DNA from: Ornatilinea apprima
GTDB taxonomy: Bacteria > Chloroflexota > Anaerolineae > Anaerolineales > Anaerolineaceae
Reading direction: 5' to 3'
DNA length: 64,000 nucleotides
NCBI RefSeq assembly: GCF_001306115.1
Contig: NZ_LGCL01000019.1
Location: forward strand, 124,001-188,000
Shown here: positions 8,211 to 18,577 of the stretch, piece by piece
Layout: each line of letters starts with the position of its first letter
Position numbering within the stretch: position 1 is the first letter of the stretch
Translations under genes and position numbers: made by a program
The notes under the pieces: model-generated
What the model was told of the DNA's origin: nothing
What the model saw: only the letters and a program-made list of their open reading frames with translations
Database searches by the model: none

Positions 8211-9137
8211 ATGGATGAAACTGTTCTGACCAACCTTAAGCAGCTCTTTGGCTCCCGGCTCAAAGAGAATGCCCCCGTTTCCGCGTTCTGCACCGCGCAG
8301 ACCGGCGGAAAAGCGGACATCTTGTTGGTCGTTAATTCCGCGACCGAGCTGCGCGAGGCGGCCTTGCGGTTGTGGCAGGCCAACCTGCCCTTCCGCGTGC
8401 TCGGCGCCGGTTCCAATGTTCTCATCGCCGACAAGGGATATCGCGGAGCGGTGATTATCAATCGCGCCAAAGCCTACCAGATCCATGCCGAAGCCGATCC
8501 TCCTTACCTCTGGGCCGAATCGGGCGCCAATTTGGGCGGGCTGGCCCGCCAGGCCGCCATCCAGGGCCTTTCCGGCCTCGAATGGGCCGCTCCTGTGCCT
8601 GGCACATTGGGCGGTGCGGTTTACGGCAACGCTGGCGCGCATGGCGGCGATATGGCTGGCAATTTGGCCCTGGCAGACATCTTGCATCCTTCAGGAGAAA
8701 TGACGCAGTGGAATGCCAGCCAGATGGCGTATCAATACCGCTCCAGCGCTCTCAAGCGCAGCGCGGAAAAGGCCGTGATCCTTTCCGCGTCTTTGCATCT
8801 CTCGCGCTCCACGCGCCAGCAGGTTACCGCGCTGATGACAAAAAATCTGGAACAGCGCCGCCGCACCCAGCCTCCTGGCGCGAGTATGGGCTCCATGTTC
8901 AAGAATCCCCCCGGCGACTACGCCGGACGCCTGATCGAAGCCGCGGGTCTCAAAGGCGCGCGCGTGGGCGGTGTGCAAATCAGCCCGCTGCATGCCAATT
9001 TCTTTGTCAATACTGGCAGCGCCACCGCTGCCGATATTTACCAGCTTATCCATCAGGCTCGCCAGGCCGTTCAAGAACGCTTCGGCGTCTTGTTGGATTT
9101 AGAAATCGAGCTGCTCGGCGATTTTGAAGCAGCTTAA
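8211..9137 (+). CDS. murB: UDP-N-acetylenolpyruvoylglucosamine reductase MurB
   Basis: FAD-dependent reductase that converts UDP-GlcNAc-enolpyruvate to UDP-MurNAc. The 308-residue protein has the FAD-binding PCMH-type start with VLGAGSNVLIADKGYRG, then GLEWAAPVPGTLGGAVYGNAGAHGG, the active-site region MAYQYRSS, GSMFKNPPGDYAGRLIEAAG with the proton-donating serine, and a C-terminal LEIELLG glutamate. ATG 8211 is chosen, but GTG 8208 and TTG 8199 are in frame and no site has a convincing ribosome signal. The order murC-murB-ddl is common in Gram-positive-type dcw clusters. Confidence 0.94.
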   Translation: MDETVLTNLKQLFGSRLKENAPVSAFCTAQTGGKADILLVVNSATELREAALRLWQANLPFRVLGAGSNVLIADKGYRGAVIINRAKAYQIHAEADPPYLWAESGANLGGLARQAAIQGLSGLEWAAPVPGTLGGAVYGNAGAHGGDMAGNLALADILHPSGEMTQWNASQMAYQYRSSALKRSAEKAVILSASLHLSRSTRQQVTALMTKNLEQRRRTQPPGASMGSMFKNPPGDYAGRLIEAAGLKGARVGGVQISPLHANFFVNTGSATAADIYQLIHQARQAVQERFGVLLDLEIELLGDFEAA

Positions 9138-9155
9138 CCATAAGGACAGGTAACG

Positions 9156-10280
9156 ATGAAGACGGATCGTAAAATTCATATTGGTGTGCTGTTCGGCGGC
9201 CGCTCAGGCGAGCATGAAGTATCCCTCATGTCTGCCCGTTCAGTGCTTTCGGTTCTTGATCCTCAAAAGTATGAGATTATTCGTGTGGGCATCACCCACC
9301 AGGGTGAATGGTTTGCCGGTGAGAACGCCCTTGAGGCTCTCCAAAACGGCGATACCAGCGGACTGACCCGCGTTACGCTGCTGCCGCAGCCGGGCCTGAA
9401 CCAGCTTTATGCCATTGAAGAGCAAGATGGCCGCGCCACTCTACGCCCTTACGCCCCCCTCGATGTGGTCTTCCCCGTCCTCCACGGCACTTTTGGAGAA
9501 GACGGAACCCTGCAAGGCCTGCTGGAAATGGCCGACCTGGCCTATGTGGGCGGCGGTGTGCTGGCCTCTTCGGTGGGTATGGACAAAGCCCTCTTCAAAG
9601 AGATTTTGCGCTCGCGCGGCATCCGCGTGGTGCCATCGCTCACCTTCACCCGCCGCCAGATCCAGACCGATATCGAAGCGGTGCTCGACCAGGCCGAAAC
9701 CATCAGCCACTACCCCCTGTTCGTCAAGCCGGTCAACCTGGGTTCGTCCGTAGGGGTGAGCAAATGCCGTGACCGCCGCCAGTTGCGCCTTGGGCTGGAA
9801 AACGCCGCCCGCTACGACCGCCGCATACTGGTGGAATTGGGCGTCAACGCTCGCGAGATCGAAGTATCGGTGCTGGGCAACGACCAGCCCATCGCTTCCA
9901 TCCCTGGTGAAATCCTGCCTGCGGGTGATTTCTACTCCTACGAATCAAAATACATCGATGAACGCTCCGAGCTGGTCATCCCCGCCCCATTGGATGAAAT
10001 CACCATGGAAGAGATCCGCCGCATCGCCGTGGAAGTCTACCGTGCCATGGATGGCGCGGGCATGGCGCGCATTGATTTCCTGCTCGATCGCGAGACGGGC
10101 ATTGCCTACGTCAACGAAGCCAATACCATCCCCGGCTTCACCAAGATCAGCATGTACCCCAAACTCTGGGAAGCTTCTGGCCTATCGTATCAAGAACTGG
10201 TAGATCAGCTCATCGAACTGGCTTTTGACCGCAAGAAAGACCGCGATCAGACCATTCGGGAATATGGGAGTGCTGCATAA
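9156..10280 (+). CDS. ddl: D-alanine--D-alanine ligase
   Basis: ATP-grasp enzyme that makes the D-Ala-D-Ala dipeptide used by MurF. The 374-residue product opens with IGVLFGGRSGEHEVSLMSARSV, the classic N-terminal motif. It contains FPVLHGTFGEDGTLQGLLEM, VKPVNLGSSVGVSK, the bacterial-type ATP-grasp region, and the C-terminal YVNEANTIPGFTKISMYPKLW for Mg and ATP binding. An AAGGACAGG ribosome site precedes ATG 9156. The stop overlaps the ftsQ start by one base. Substrate preference (D-Ala or D-Lac) cannot be fixed by eye, although the neighbouring murF supports D-Ala-D-Ala. Confidence 0.95.
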   Translation: MKTDRKIHIGVLFGGRSGEHEVSLMSARSVLSVLDPQKYEIIRVGITHQGEWFAGENALEALQNGDTSGLTRVTLLPQPGLNQLYAIEEQDGRATLRPYAPLDVVFPVLHGTFGEDGTLQGLLEMADLAYVGGGVLASSVGMDKALFKEILRSRGIRVVPSLTFTRRQIQTDIEAVLDQAETISHYPLFVKPVNLGSSVGVSKCRDRRQLRLGLENAARYDRRILVELGVNAREIEVSVLGNDQPIASIPGEILPAGDFYSYESKYIDERSELVIPAPLDEITMEEIRRIAVEVYRAMDGAGMARIDFLLDRETGIAYVNEANTIPGFTKISMYPKLWEASGLSYQELVDQLIELAFDRKKDRDQTIREYGSAA

Positions 10281-11293
10281 TGGCAGAGCGATCTTCGGCC
10301 ACCACCCGTGCAGACCAGGTGCGCGCGCGGCGTTCCACGCAAAGCAGCCAGCGCGCAACCCAGGCCAAACAGCGCATTCGCTACGCATCCGAGGCCCCTC
10401 AGGTCATCGTGCGTGGCAACATTGGCACGCCCGTGGCGCGCCGCGCCAGCACGCACCCGCGCCGAAAAATCGCTATTCCACTGGGCCAGCCCGGCGCCGA
10501 GCTGCACATGCCCGCCATCCCCATGGTGAACCCCGGCTGGAAACTGCTCTCGGCACTTATCACAATTGCAATGCTCGCGTTGATCAGCCTTATGTATAAT
10601 CTTCCTGTCTTTCAAGTTGGCATTCCAGAAGTGGAAGGGGTTTCGCGCATCAGCCCCCTGGATGTTGCCGCCGCCCTCAACTTGCAGGGTCTGCCTGTCT
10701 TCACCATCGACCCGCAGACCGTTCAGCAGCAGGTGGAGCGGGCCTTTATTGACCTCAAAGACGTCAAAGTCTCAGTGGCTTTCCCGAATCAGGTGCGCAT
10801 CACCGCCGTGGAACGCCAGCCCATTATCCGTTGGCACGCCGAAGGATTGGAGTACTGGTCGGATAACGAAGGGGTCCTTCTACCAGTGCGGGGAGATATG
10901 GAAAATCTTCTCCTCATTGAGGTCAACGGCGCTCTGCCGGTGGTTAAAGCGGAACCCGTTGCGAAGGAAGAACAAACGCCCGAAATGGCCGCCATCCAGG
11001 CGCTGAACCCGGTTCAAGCGCGGCAGGTGCAGCCAGAAGCCACCGAAGCCGCGATTAAGCTGCGAACCTTTCTACCCGCCGAGATCACCAGCCTGGCCTA
11101 CAGCGAAGCCGACGGCATTGGCTGGACAGACCCCCGCGGATGGCAGGTATTTATCGGTAACAATCTTGAAAACCTGGATGAAAAAATGGCAGTGTATGAG
11201 GCCATCGTGAGTCAGCTGCAAGATCAGGGGATCACCCCCGCCATGATTAGCGTGGAATTCATACACGCCCCATTCTACCGCCTGGAGCAATAG
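10280..11293 (+). CDS. ftsQ: Division protein FtsQ/DivIB (POTRA domain)
   Basis: Bitopic membrane protein of the divisome. The 337 residues consist of a basic cytoplasmic N-terminus of about 85 residues rich in Arg, Gln and Ala, one hydrophobic segment near residues 90-112, then an extracytoplasmic POTRA domain (FQVGIPEVEGVSRISPLDVAAAL) followed by the FtsQ-type beta domain. A stretch of about 45 residues rich in Val, Ala, Glu and Gln near residues 220-260 looks like an insertion within the beta domain. It sits between ddl and ftsA as in many dcw clusters. Sequence conservation in this family is low, so position and topology carry much of the call. Confidence 0.88.
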   Translation: MAERSSATTRADQVRARRSTQSSQRATQAKQRIRYASEAPQVIVRGNIGTPVARRASTHPRRKIAIPLGQPGAELHMPAIPMVNPGWKLLSALITIAMLALISLMYNLPVFQVGIPEVEGVSRISPLDVAAALNLQGLPVFTIDPQTVQQQVERAFIDLKDVKVSVAFPNQVRITAVERQPIIRWHAEGLEYWSDNEGVLLPVRGDMENLLLIEVNGALPVVKAEPVAKEEQTPEMAAIQALNPVQARQVQPEATEAAIKLRTFLPAEITSLAYSEADGIGWTDPRGWQVFIGNNLENLDEKMAVYEAIVSQLQDQGITPAMISVEFIHAPFYRLEQ

Positions 11294-11297
11294 CAGT

Positions 11298-12527
11298 ATG
11301 GACGAATCTATTGTTGTTGGTATTGATATCGGCACCACCAAGGTCTGTACCCTGGTTGCCAGAATTGAGGGGGAGCGCAACCTGCGCATCCTGGGCGTGG
11401 GCATTGCCCCGTCGCAGGGCATTCGCAAAGGCAACATCATCGACCTCGCCGCCGCATCCCAGGCCATTGCCCGATCCGTGGAAAAAGCCCAACGTACCTC
11501 CGGCCTCGAAATCACCTCGGCGCTGGTCAGCCTGGCCGGGTCGCACGTCTCATCCGTCAACAGCCGCGGCGTCGTGGGCATTTCGGGCCGCGTCATTGAC
11601 CAGTATGATGTGGACCGCGCCCTGGAATCCGCACAGGCCGTTGCCATCCCCCACAACCGTGAGATTATCCACGTCATCCAGCGCGGCTTCACCGTCGACG
11701 GGCAAGACGGCATCCGCATGCCGGTTGGCATGCACGGCTACCGTCTGGAAGTCGAAGCCCACATCATCACCGCGGCTGCCGCCACCGTGGAAAACCTGCG
11801 CCAGTGCGTGCAGGCCGCCGGTGTACAGGTTTCTCAGTTTGTGTTGAACCCGCTCGCTTCAGCCGAAGTGGTGCTCACCGAAACCGAGCGCCAGATGGGC
11901 TGCGTGGTGGTGGATATCGGCGGCGGAACCACCGATATGGCCATTTATATTGACGGCGACGTGTGGCACACCATGGTTATCGCCATTGGCGGCAACCTGG
12001 TTACCTCCGACATTGCCCAGGGGCTGCGCCTGCCCATCTCGCAGGCCGAAGAGGTGAAGAAAGAGCACGCCTTCGCGGTTGAAAGCGCCATCTCAGCCGA
12101 CGACGTCTTCACCACCCGCCCCTTCGGAGAAGACCAGCCCATCCAGTTCAGCCGGAAAGACCTTGCCATGATCACCGAAGCCCGCCTGGAAGAAATCTTT
12201 ACCTTTGTCATGCAAGAGATCAAGCGGTCCGGCTACGATGGTCTCCTGCCGGCAGGCATGATCCTTACCGGTGGCTCCAGCCTCATCCCCGGCATTAAAG
12301 ACCTTGCCAGCCGTGTGATGAACATGCCCACCCGCGTTGCCCGCCCGGAGAATCTCATCGGTCTCGTCGACCAGCTCAACTCTCCGGCCTATTCAACCAG
12401 CGTTGGACTGCTCTACTGGGCCATGTTTCTCAATGAAACCGCCCCCAAAACACACCGCAAACCCGGTCCGCAGATCAATGTGAACTGGGATACGATCAAA
12501 AACATATTTAAGAACTTGCTGCCGTAA
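11298..12527 (+). CDS. ftsA: Cell division protein FtsA
   Basis: Actin-like ATPase that tethers FtsZ to the membrane. The 409-residue protein starts with the phosphate-1 loop VVGIDIGTTKVCTLVA, and carries the SHV region of the 1C domain, the second phosphate loop VVVDIGGGTTDMAIY, and the adenosine motif ILTGGSSLIPGI. The C-terminus WDTIKNIFKNLLP is an amphipathic helix, the normal FtsA membrane-targeting sequence. It starts four bases after ftsQ and is separated from ftsZ by 80 bases with no terminator. Confidence 0.95.
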   Translation: MDESIVVGIDIGTTKVCTLVARIEGERNLRILGVGIAPSQGIRKGNIIDLAAASQAIARSVEKAQRTSGLEITSALVSLAGSHVSSVNSRGVVGISGRVIDQYDVDRALESAQAVAIPHNREIIHVIQRGFTVDGQDGIRMPVGMHGYRLEVEAHIITAAAATVENLRQCVQAAGVQVSQFVLNPLASAEVVLTETERQMGCVVVDIGGGTTDMAIYIDGDVWHTMVIAIGGNLVTSDIAQGLRLPISQAEEVKKEHAFAVESAISADDVFTTRPFGEDQPIQFSRKDLAMITEARLEEIFTFVMQEIKRSGYDGLLPAGMILTGGSSLIPGIKDLASRVMNMPTRVARPENLIGLVDQLNSPAYSTSVGLLYWAMFLNETAPKTHRKPGPQINVNWDTIKNIFKNLLP

Positions 12528-12607
12528 ACAGAGGTATCCACCTGGATTAAATTTCTGCCAACCAAGGCATTCACAAAACTGTGTCAGTCATTTAGCGGAG
12601 GAACAAA

Positions 12608-13756
12608 ATGGAACAACTCAACCAATCATTCTCAGAATCGTTTGCCCGTATCAAAGTTGTGGGCGTCGGAGGCGGCGGCTGTAATGCAGTCAATCGCATG
12701 ATTGCAGAAGGGCTGCAGGGAATCGAGTTCATCGCCGTCAACACCGATGCGCAGGCGCTGCTCATGTCTCAGGCCAAGACGCGCGTTCGCATCGGAGATA
12801 AAGTAACCCGTGGTTTGGGCGCGGGCGGCAACCCCGATAATGGTAAAAAAGCGGCCGAAGAATCCGCGGATGAGCTGTACGAAGTCCTCAAAGGCTCTGA
12901 TATGGTCTTCATCACCGCGGGTTTGGGCGGCGGCACCGGCACCGGCGCGGCCCCCATTATCGCCCAGATCTCCAAAGAGATCGGCGCGCTGACCATTGGC
13001 GTAGTTACGCGGCCCTTTACCTTTGAAGGCTCCAAACGCCAGACATCCGCCGAGAACGGCATCGCCAACCTCAAAGAAAAGGCCGATACCCTCATCGTCA
13101 TCCCCAATGACCGTCTGCTCCAGATTGTGGACAAGCGCGCCAGCCTCAACGAAGCTTTCCATGTAGCCGACGACGTTCTGCGCCAGGGCATTCAAGGCAT
13201 CTCCGAACTGATCACCGTCCCCGGGCTCATCAACCTCGACTTCGCCGACGTCCGCACCATCATGTCCGAAGGCGGCGCGGCCCTGATGGCGGTTGGCAAA
13301 GCCTCTGGCGAAGACCGCGCCCGGGTTGCCGCGGAAATGGCCATTTCCAGCCAGCTCCTCGACATTACCATTGATGGCGCGCGCGGAATCCTCTTCAATG
13401 TTACCGGCGGCGAAGGCCTGACCCTCTTCGAGGTCAACACGGCTGCCGCCATCATCAAAGAGACCGCCCACCCCGATGTCAACCTCATCTTTGGCGCTGT
13501 GGTTGATCCGACCATGGGTGATGAAATCCGCGTAACCGTTATTGCCACGGGTTTTGACCACACCGGCGGCGTGCGCCCGATCTCCACTCCTCGCACCATG
13601 CGCACAGAGCAATCTGCACCTCGCCGGCCAACCATGCAAGACCACGTCGACCCCATTGATCAGCGCAGCCCGGCCCCGGCAGAGTTTGCGCCGCGCGTCC
13701 TCAATACCGAAAACCTCGATATTCCGGCCTTCTTGCGAAATCGGAACGGACGGTGA
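12608..13756 (+). CDS. ftsZ: Cell division GTPase FtsZ
   Basis: Tubulin-like GTPase that forms the Z-ring. The 382-residue protein has the N-terminal [16 protein letters not shown], the tubulin signature [12 protein letters not shown], the T7-loop region, and a short variable linker. It ends with the C-terminal peptide [13 protein letters not shown], which matches the FtsZ tail that binds FtsA and other partners. A strong GGAGGAAC ribosome site precedes ATG 12608. It is the last gene of the cluster and is followed by the terminator at 13946. Confidence 0.97.
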   Translation: MEQLNQSFSESFARIKVVGVGGGGCNAVNRMIAEGLQGIEFIAVNTDAQALLMSQAKTRVRIGDKVTRGLGAGGNPDNGKKAAEESADELYEVLKGSDMVFITAGLGGGTGTGAAPIIAQISKEIGALTIGVVTRPFTFEGSKRQTSAENGIANLKEKADTLIVIPNDRLLQIVDKRASLNEAFHVADDVLRQGIQGISELITVPGLINLDFADVRTIMSEGGAALMAVGKASGEDRARVAAEMAISSQLLDITIDGARGILFNVTGGEGLTLFEVNTAAAIIKETAHPDVNLIFGAVVDPTMGDEIRVTVIATGFDHTGGVRPISTPRTMRTEQSAPRRPTMQDHVDPIDQRSPAPAEFAPRVLNTENLDIPAFLRNRNGR

Positions 13757-13945
13757 TCGGACGCGGGTAACATCCATATCCATCTTCCAGGCGGCTTGAT
13801 ATCTGGCTGGCCTGGAATAAGACCCTGCCGCAACGCAGCCTCACCGCGCTGGTCTTTATTCCTGCCTGGATCCACTCCCTTCCCCCTCCGCGGGGTGGCT
13901 TCATACCGCTTGCCAGTTATTCTCAATCTGCCCTGACACAGAAAG

Positions 13946-13974
13946 AAACCAGGTTCCCGCTAAGAACCTGGTTT
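13946..13974. terminator. Bidirectional terminator after ftsZ
   Basis: A perfect 11-bp inverted repeat, AAACCAGGTTC / GAACCTGGTTT, with a 7-base loop. It lies between ftsZ (+) and the convergent gene ending at 14013 (-). The tail on the plus side is only moderately T-rich. It probably ends the division operon and may serve both directions. Confidence 0.65.
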
Positions 13975-14012
13975 CAATTTAATCTCGTTGTTTTGCGATG
14001 CGCGCGCCCCCC

Positions 14013-15245
14013 TTAAGCTTCGCTGCGCTCTCTCTCTTGGCTGATGCGCTTTTGCACCTGCCGCCAGGCCACCGAAGGGTGTGTGGGCGCCACCTTGCGG
14101 TGCGACTCTTTGCTCAGGCGAAAAGCGGCGTCTTCCAGCAGCCCCGACACATCCGGGTTAGTTCCACCGTAGAGCAGCGGCTTGCCAATATTAATGGCGC
14201 GGATAAAGTCTTGCGACGCAAAGGGAATTTCCAGACGGATCTTGACATTCAGGGCATCTTCAATTTTGCGTGCCGTCAACCCCGTAGATTCGGCCACATG
14301 GTTTAGCACCAGTTGAATTTTGTCCATCTTGTAGCCAAGTTTGTCATACGTGTCCAGCGCCACCGCCGCCCCACGAATGGAAGCCATCTCCGGCGCCAGT
14401 ACCAGCAGAATGGTATCCACCGCGTCCAGCATGTGAATACTTGTCTCGCTGAAATCGTGCGGAATATCAATCACCATGTACTCATATTTGGTGCGCAGAA
14501 TGTTAATCGCCGAACGCAGCGTGTCGTTTGGCACCATCTCTGCTTCGGCTGGCCGCGCCGGGCCGGTGATGAAATGCAGGCCGTGCTTGTGCGCCCCAAT
14601 AATCGACTTAAGCGCCTCAATATCCAGGTCGGCTGGTGAAATTTGCGCCAGGTCGGCCCAGGTTCGCTTCATCGGCGCGTTGAGCATCAGCGCCACCGAA
14701 CCGGCCGTCATCACCGAATCGACGATCAGCGTTGGCTTCTGCCAGATCTCCCAAAAGGCAATCGCCAGGTTCACTGCGATGCTGCTGCAGCCCACCCCGC
14801 CGCGCAGGCTGTGCACGCCAATCAAGCGCGCCTGTTCAATTTTAACCTTCTCTACATCTTTTACATTTCTCAGCAGGTCGGCCCGGCGCAGCAGCACGGT
14901 CATGCGCGCCACCAGCTCTTCCGGGTCAAACGGCTTGCTCATATAATCGTCCGACCCCGATTCAAAGGCGCTCAGTTTATCTCCCAACTCCGAACGGCTC
15001 GTCAGCACCAAAATGGGTGTCAGCGTGAAGCGCGGATTTTTTCGCAGCTGCCGCGCCACTTCATAGCCGCTCATGCCTGGCATCATCACGTCCGTGATCA
15101 CCACGTCCGGTTCCAGCGCCGAGGCTGCGTTTAAGCCTTGCATTCCATCCAGAGCAAAGTAGACCTCATACCCCAGCGGCCGCAGGGCGTGGTCAATCAT
15201 TTGGTGGTAAATGGGCTCATCATCAATAACCAGAATGCGGGCCAT
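14013..15245 (-). CDS. Response-regulator receiver fused to TadZ/CpaE-like ATPase domain
   Basis: 410 residues. Residues 1-120 are a CheY-like receiver with the acidic pair at D8-D9, phospho-acceptor Asp in VVITDVMMPG (D52) and the Lys in MSKPFDPEE. Residues about 135-370 resemble the MinD/ParA fold (VHSLRGGVGCSSIAVNLA, LIVDSVM, YMVIDIPHDFSE). The deviant Walker A of ParA proteins (KGGVGKT) is RGGVGCSS here, so both lysines are missing; TadZ/CpaE proteins of type IV pilus (Tad) systems often have such atypical loops. The fusion suggests a phosphorylation-controlled localisation factor. It lies 72 bases downstream of a hybrid histidine kinase on the same strand, a likely partner. No pilus genes are in the window. 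Confidence 0.8.
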   Translation of the reverse strand: MARILVIDDEPIYHQMIDHALRPLGYEVYFALDGMQGLNAASALEPDVVITDVMMPGMSGYEVARQLRKNPRFTLTPILVLTSRSELGDKLSAFESGSDDYMSKPFDPEELVARMTVLLRRADLLRNVKDVEKVKIEQARLIGVHSLRGGVGCSSIAVNLAIAFWEIWQKPTLIVDSVMTAGSVALMLNAPMKRTWADLAQISPADLDIEALKSIIGAHKHGLHFITGPARPAEAEMVPNDTLRSAINILRTKYEYMVIDIPHDFSETSIHMLDAVDTILLVLAPEMASIRGAAVALDTYDKLGYKMDKIQLVLNHVAESTGLTARKIEDALNVKIRLEIPFASQDFIRAINIGKPLLYGGTNPDVSGLLEDAAFRLSKESHRKVAPTHPSVAWRQVQKRISQERERSEA

Positions 15246-15317
15246 AGGGCTTCTCCTCAGATAATTTGAATCGATACAGCTGTCTGCCGGTAAAAAGAGT
15301 GCTGGCAGTAATGCGAA

Positions 15318-18300
15318 TTACGTCCTTTCCTGGATTTCGCTTTCCCCGGCCAGGCGGGCGTAGTATTCTTCCAATCGCTTTGCTTCTTCTTTTATACCAT
15401 TAATCGTCTTGCCAATGGCGGAATACTCTTTTTCACGAGAATTGATTTCTAACTGGACCGCCAGTTCAGCCAGATCGTCGGCATTAAAGTTTCTCGCCAC
15501 ACCTTTCAGATTGTGCGCCTGCAAGCGCAGCGTTTCAAAATCTTCCACCCGTAGCGATTCACGCATCTCGGTCAGCTTATCGGGCAGCGAATGAAGAAAA
15601 TCTCCCAACAGACGGGTGTAAAACTGGCGGTCATTGCTGAAGCGCGGCATGGCTTTCTCCAGGTTCACCGGCGCGTTGGGGTAATGCGGCACGCCGTCTC
15701 CTCCCAATTCACCTATGAAGATTTCACCATCCGCGGTCCGCTCTGCTTGACGCAGCTTATCCAGCCCTACCCAGCGGTCAATCACATCCACCACATAGTC
15801 CGGGTCCAGCGGTTTGGAAACATAATCGTCCATGCCCACTTCCAGACAGCGTTCCTGGTCTCCTTTCATCGCGTGGGCAGTCATTGCCACAATCGGAACG
15901 TGCCTCTCGCCCGCTTCCAACCTGCGAATTTCACGTGTCGCGTCAAAGCCGTTCATTTCCGGCATTTGCACGTCCATCAGAATCAAATGATAATCACCAT
16001 CTTTCCACGCCGTCACCGCCTGCCAGCCGTTCTCCACCGCATCAATCGTATAACCGCGTTTGGTCAGTAAAGCCACTGTCATCTCGCGGTTAATTTCATT
16101 GTCCTCGGCCAGCAGCAGTTTCACTTGCTTTCTGGCCCGCATCGAAGCGCCTTGCAGCGACTTCATCACCTCCGGGTAACGTGTGGCCCGCTTGGGTTTT
16201 TTCCCTAAAATCTCGCCAATCACCTCAAACAAGTCATTTTGCTTGACCGGCTTCATCAGGTACCCATCGCACAGGCCGCTTTCTTCCATTTGCGCCGCGT
16301 GGGGTTGTCGTCCAATAGACGTCAACAGCAGCACTTTCATGCCCTCCAACAGCGGCTCGTCTGGGAAGGTTTGCAACACTTTTTCCACTTCCGCGTCCAG
16401 CATGCACAGCTCCATAATGACCAATTCAAACGGCAGATGGTCAATGCTGGCTTCTTTCAGCACGCTGAGCACTTCCTCCGCTTGCGAAACACAGGTAACC
16501 TGGCAGCCAAAACTTTCCAACATTTTACCGTACGCATCGCGGTTGGCCGCGCTGTGATCCATCAGCAGAATATTCAAACCGCGCAAGAACATTGGCATCG
16601 TATCCGAGCGGTTGGTTACCGAAGCTGAACGCTCCATTTCGCAGGTGAACCAGAACGTGCTGCCCTTTCCCACCTGGCTGATAACCCCCAACTCCCCGCC
16701 CATTGCCTCGGCCAGCTGCCTGGAGATGGTCAACCCCAGACCAGTGCCGCCATACTTACGAGACGTGGAGCCATCCGCCTGAGTAAAGCGGTCAAAAATG
16801 GCCGTCTGCCGCTCAGGGGTGATTCCAATTCCGGTGTCTTTCACCTCAACCCGCAGAATCACCTGCTTGCGGTGCATTTTCTCGGTGGTGACCAGCACGC
16901 TCACATCTCCCTCTTCGGTGAACTTGATCGCGTTCCCCACCAGGTTCATCAGAATTTGGCGCAGGCGGCTGGGGTCGCCGCGCAGCATCATCGGCACTTC
17001 CTGAGTAATGCGTGCCGACAGTTCCAACCCCTTGCTTTCCGCTTTCAGGGCCAGCACCTGCGCCACGCCCTCAACCACACTGCGCAGGTCAAAATCTATC
17101 GATTCCAGATGCAGCTGCCCGGCCTCAATCTTTGAAAAATCGAGAATATCATTCAAAACATTCAACAACGCGTCTGAGCTTTCACACGCTCCGCGTAGAA
17201 AACTGGACTGCTCATCCGTCAGGTCCGTTTCCAGCATCAGCTTAATCATGCCAATGATGCCGCTCAACGGCGTGCGAATCTCATGGCTCATATTCGCCAG
17301 GAACTCGCTTTTGGCCCGGTCGGCTTCCTCTGCTCGCTGCCGTGCCTTCACCAGCTCGGTGATATCGTGATACATAAACAGCGCGCCCACAATCTCATCC
17401 TGCAAAATCACTGGCACGCCAAACACTTCCACATCCGCTTCGCTGCCATCTTTGCGCTTTCGACGGTCAATGAACTGCACCGAATTCCCCTCCAGCACTT
17501 GCTGGCTGTAGGTGTGCGCGCTGTCAATATCATTGGGCAGCGCCAGAAGCCGGTCTTGATCGTACCCCAGCACCTCTCCCCGCGAGTAGCCAAACAGGCT
17601 TTCAAAAGCCGGGTTATACGACAAAATCTTTTGTTCCATATCCAGCGTAACAATGGCTACCGGGCTATTGTTCACAATCGCTTCCAGGTAGCGCTTTTGC
17701 TGGGTAATGATCGTTTCGGCGTTTTTCCGCGCTGAAATATCACGGATGATGAAAATGGTGCCGTGCGGCTCATCCTGCAACTGCACCGGGTATTGGTTGA
17801 TATCAAACCAGCCTTGCATGCCAGGAATCTGCGTTTCCCCCTCCAGCTTGAGCAGATTTCTGTTTTTATTGCGGGTTTGCTTCAGGAGCACCTGGTCGAT
17901 TTTGCGGTGGATGATCTGGTCGTAGGTCGTAGCCAGCCAGATGATCGCCGCCTGATTGCAGCGAATGATCTGGCCGGTCGAATCGGTGACCAGAATGGCA
18001 TCCTGGACCGCGTCAAAGGTGGCTTCCCATTCGCGCTTTCCCCGGCTGATCACCGCTTGAAGATCGTTGCGCGTGCGGTTTTCCTCACGCAGCGCCTCAT
18101 TTTCGGTTTTCAGCTTTTCAAGCAGCCAGGTCCGCTCCGCGTCGCGCTTTTCTTCCTGAAAACCAACCAGACCAAAAGTCAGCCCCAGCACCACCGGCAG
18201 CAGGCCAATGGCGTAATAATATAACGGATTCAATTGCAAGAATTGGGTTCCGGCTGGCACGCCAGGTTCTTGCCGAGCGGCAATTGCCAGCAGCAACACC

Positions 18301-18389
18301 AGGCCAGAAAGAACAATTCCCAGCAAGAGGCCAGAAATTCCATATCGAAATGTTTTACCCGAAAACCAGTGCCGGTATCTGTTGAACAT
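15318..18389 (-). CDS. Hybrid sensor histidine kinase (PAS-PAS-HisKA-HATPase-REC-REC-Hpt)
   Basis: 1023-residue membrane kinase. Two hydrophobic segments (about 15-38 and 57-77) flank a short outer loop, followed by a coiled coil, two PAS domains (about 115-235 and 240-345), HisKA with [10 protein letters not shown] (His about 369), HATPase with NLVGNAIKF and DTGIGI, then two receiver domains and a C-terminal Hpt with QAHNLKGVA (His about 959). In the first receiver the phospho-acceptor position reads VIMELCM, Glu instead of Asp (about 660), so it is probably degenerate. The second is intact ([13 protein letters not shown], Asp about 806). ATG 18389 is chosen over an upstream in-frame ATG because GGGGAGG lies just before it. 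Likely partner: the receiver-ATPase downstream. A minus-strand TATAAT at 18514-18519 could be its -10 box. Confidence 0.93.
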   Translation of the reverse strand: MFNRYRHWFSGKTFRYGISGLLLGIVLSGLVLLLAIAARQEPGVPAGTQFLQLNPLYYYAIGLLPVVLGLTFGLVGFQEEKRDAERTWLLEKLKTENEALREENRTRNDLQAVISRGKREWEATFDAVQDAILVTDSTGQIIRCNQAAIIWLATTYDQIIHRKIDQVLLKQTRNKNRNLLKLEGETQIPGMQGWFDINQYPVQLQDEPHGTIFIIRDISARKNAETIITQQKRYLEAIVNNSPVAIVTLDMEQKILSYNPAFESLFGYSRGEVLGYDQDRLLALPNDIDSAHTYSQQVLEGNSVQFIDRRKRKDGSEADVEVFGVPVILQDEIVGALFMYHDITELVKARQRAEEADRAKSEFLANMSHEIRTPLSGIIGMIKLMLETDLTDEQSSFLRGACESSDALLNVLNDILDFSKIEAGQLHLESIDFDLRSVVEGVAQVLALKAESKGLELSARITQEVPMMLRGDPSRLRQILMNLVGNAIKFTEEGDVSVLVTTEKMHRKQVILRVEVKDTGIGITPERQTAIFDRFTQADGSTSRKYGGTGLGLTISRQLAEAMGGELGVISQVGKGSTFWFTCEMERSASVTNRSDTMPMFLRGLNILLMDHSAANRDAYGKMLESFGCQVTCVSQAEEVLSVLKEASIDHLPFELVIMELCMLDAEVEKVLQTFPDEPLLEGMKVLLLTSIGRQPHAAQMEESGLCDGYLMKPVKQNDLFEVIGEILGKKPKRATRYPEVMKSLQGASMRARKQVKLLLAEDNEINREMTVALLTKRGYTIDAVENGWQAVTAWKDGDYHLILMDVQMPEMNGFDATREIRRLEAGERHVPIVAMTAHAMKGDQERCLEVGMDDYVSKPLDPDYVVDVIDRWVGLDKLRQAERTADGEIFIGELGGDGVPHYPNAPVNLEKAMPRFSNDRQFYTRLLGDFLHSLPDKLTEMRESLRVEDFETLRLQAHNLKGVARNFNADDLAELAVQLEINSREKEYSAIGKTINGIKEEAKRLEEYYARLAGESEIQERT

Positions 18390-18577
18390 ATCGCCTCCCC
18401 CTGACTTGTCAACCCTTAATCCAAAACCGATAGAAATGCTCCATCCATCCAAGTCAGGGAACAATCGCCTGTGCGCCCTGTGAAGTTTCTGGCCGTGTTT
18501 CTAGCCTTTCCTAATTATACAAGCAAATCAACAGGATAATTATCGATGCAAGAAAAAAATGTGGATCTCATAAATAA

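Noticed and set aside
12632-13783. 383-codon open frame on minus across ftsZ
   Set aside because: Antisense of ftsZ with no recognisable domain; FtsZ on plus is unambiguous.
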